Assembly (NCBI RefSeq): GCF_022603395.1
Contig: NZ_JAIBKA010000013.1
Coordinates: 62,001 to 126,000 of the forward strand
Origin: Desulfoferrobacter suflitae
GTDB taxonomy: Bacteria > Desulfobacterota > Syntrophobacteria > Syntrophobacterales > Syntrophobacteraceae
Reading direction: 5' to 3'
Length of the DNA: 64,000 bases
The notes under the pieces were generated by a model. That model saw only the letters and a program-made list of their open reading frames with translations, did no database searches and had not been told where the DNA came from. Within the stretch, counting starts at the first letter, position 1; each line of letters opens with the position of its first letter. This document shows, one piece after another, positions 63,643-64,000 of this stretch. The position numbers were made by a program, and so were the translations under genes.

Positions 63643-63662
63643 TTTTTGTGTCCTTCGTGGTT
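63643..63662 (+). repeat. Copy of the TTTGTGTCCTTCGTGGTT intergenic repeat
   Basis: TTTTTGTGTCCTTCGTGGTT, close to the copies at 40671-40690 (same orientation) and 43706-43724. It lies in the gap between the palindrome and the EpsI-like gene. Confidence 0.6.
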
Positions 63663-63755
63663 GAATCAAGTTTGGTTGCACCTGTGTCACTCTGTGTTCT
63701 CTGCGGGCCCTGTGAGAGATATGTTCCCATGACAAGCTCTGTGAGAGCCGAACAA

Positions 63756-64000
63756 TCACTCGGGGATGTAGTCGCGCAGCACGGCCATGAGCGGCACGGT
63801 GAACCCGTCCAGCACCGCCTGCGCATCTTCCACCGTCTGCCCGGGCCGCATCACCATCTCCACCCGCACCAGCGCCCCGTCGGTTCTGCGCCGCGTCACC
63901 CCGTCCCAGAATAGATACCACTTATTAAAATATTCACTGGTGATGATCCTTCCCCGCTGCTGAAACCAGAAGTTTGCAAGGATCCTCTCTTCTCCCTTGA
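63756..64000 (-). CDS. EpsI-like exosortase-associated protein, C-terminal end, cut by window end
   Basis: Reading from the window end gives 81 codons up to TGA (63756-63758). The peptide has ANFWFQQRGRII, SEYFNKWYLFWDG, RRRTDGALVRVEM and ends DYIPE. WFQ-RGR, EY--KwyL-wD and RTDGALVRV are the signature of the EpsI/DUF3485 domain, found as a separate protein or as the C-terminal part of exosortase A in PEP-CTERM systems. Exosortase cuts the C-terminal tag of PEP-CTERM proteins such as those at 60.7 and 61.7 kb. The remainder, and probably xrtA itself, should lie just beyond the window. Confidence 0.8.
   Translation of the reverse strand, partial: KGEERILANFWFQQRGRIITSEYFNKWYLFWDGVTRRRTDGALVRVEMVMRPGQTVEDAQAVLDGFTVPLMAVLRDYIPE

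Overview
The window reads as chromosome of a Gram-negative, anaerobic, Syntrophobacter-like member of the Desulfobacterota (former Deltaproteobacteria). This is inferred from gene content, since no rRNA or tRNA gene is present. The pointers are LPS genes (MsbA tail, LpxK, core kinases), a delta-type PEP-CTERM/exopolysaccharide locus, a GEMM-I riboswitch, ferredoxin-thioredoxin reductase, a siroheme/ferredoxin protein, many radical SAM and cysteine-rich proteins, and adenosylhomocysteinase directly after metK.

Layout. 1-10.8 kb: one long plus-strand envelope-glycan operon (MsbA tail, GT9, an LPS-type sugar kinase, GT2, a protein with two kinase domains in tandem, two GT-C membrane glycosyltransferases, a small SMR-type flippase subunit, a polyprenyl-P-sugar synthase-like GT2, a GT4). 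11-19.3 kb: metabolism (acetoacetyl-CoA synthetase; panC-panD-DUF502; metK-ahcY-mltA). 19.6-22.4 kb: a small orphan gene, then an overlapping pair of a degenerate SF2 helicase and an ATP-grasp-like protein. 22.5-34.9 kb: M16 peptidase, radical SAM proteins, a Cys-rich MerR regulator divergent from ilvD, a methyltransferase, AmrS, a Cys-rich protein, an FTR/glutaredoxin pair, an amino-acid ABC permease and binding protein without ATPase, and a siroheme/ferredoxin protein with a cupin behind an FNR-type box. 35-46.6 kb: lpxK, RNA 3'-phosphate cyclase, a FAU-1-type RNase homologue, a methyltransferase, a DUF401 transporter, a block of intergenic repeats, and a DUF2760-Hsp70-Hsp70 operon. 46.7-51 kb: enoyl-CoA hydratase-like protein, a GlnD homologue whose nucleotidyltransferase active site is lost, and a PilZ protein.

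51-64 kb is the PEP-CTERM/exopolysaccharide locus, mostly on the minus strand. It runs (window coordinates descending) from an EpsI-like protein cut by the window end, through the export protein, outer-membrane beta-barrel protein, chain-length determinant, tyrosine kinase, secretion ATPase and TPR lipoprotein to a LuxR-type response regulator. Two plus-strand PEP-CTERM proteins lie inside it. The first is preceded by a cyclic-dinucleotide (GEMM-I) aptamer that runs into an intrinsic terminator.

The most unusual structure is at 55.55-56.18 kb. A four-helix-bundle (IVS/Avd-fold) gene sits between the kinase and ATPase genes, flanked by heptanucleotide arrays in inverted orientation (5 and 26 units). 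One array begins at the kinase stop codon and the other ends just before the ATPase start codon, so the unit looks like an insertion cassette. Other observations are repeated TCTCACAGAG inverted repeats in the gaps of the same locus, a composite repeat pair at 40.4-40.7 kb, and a decayed GxxExxY gene next to a nested palindrome at 63.5 kb.
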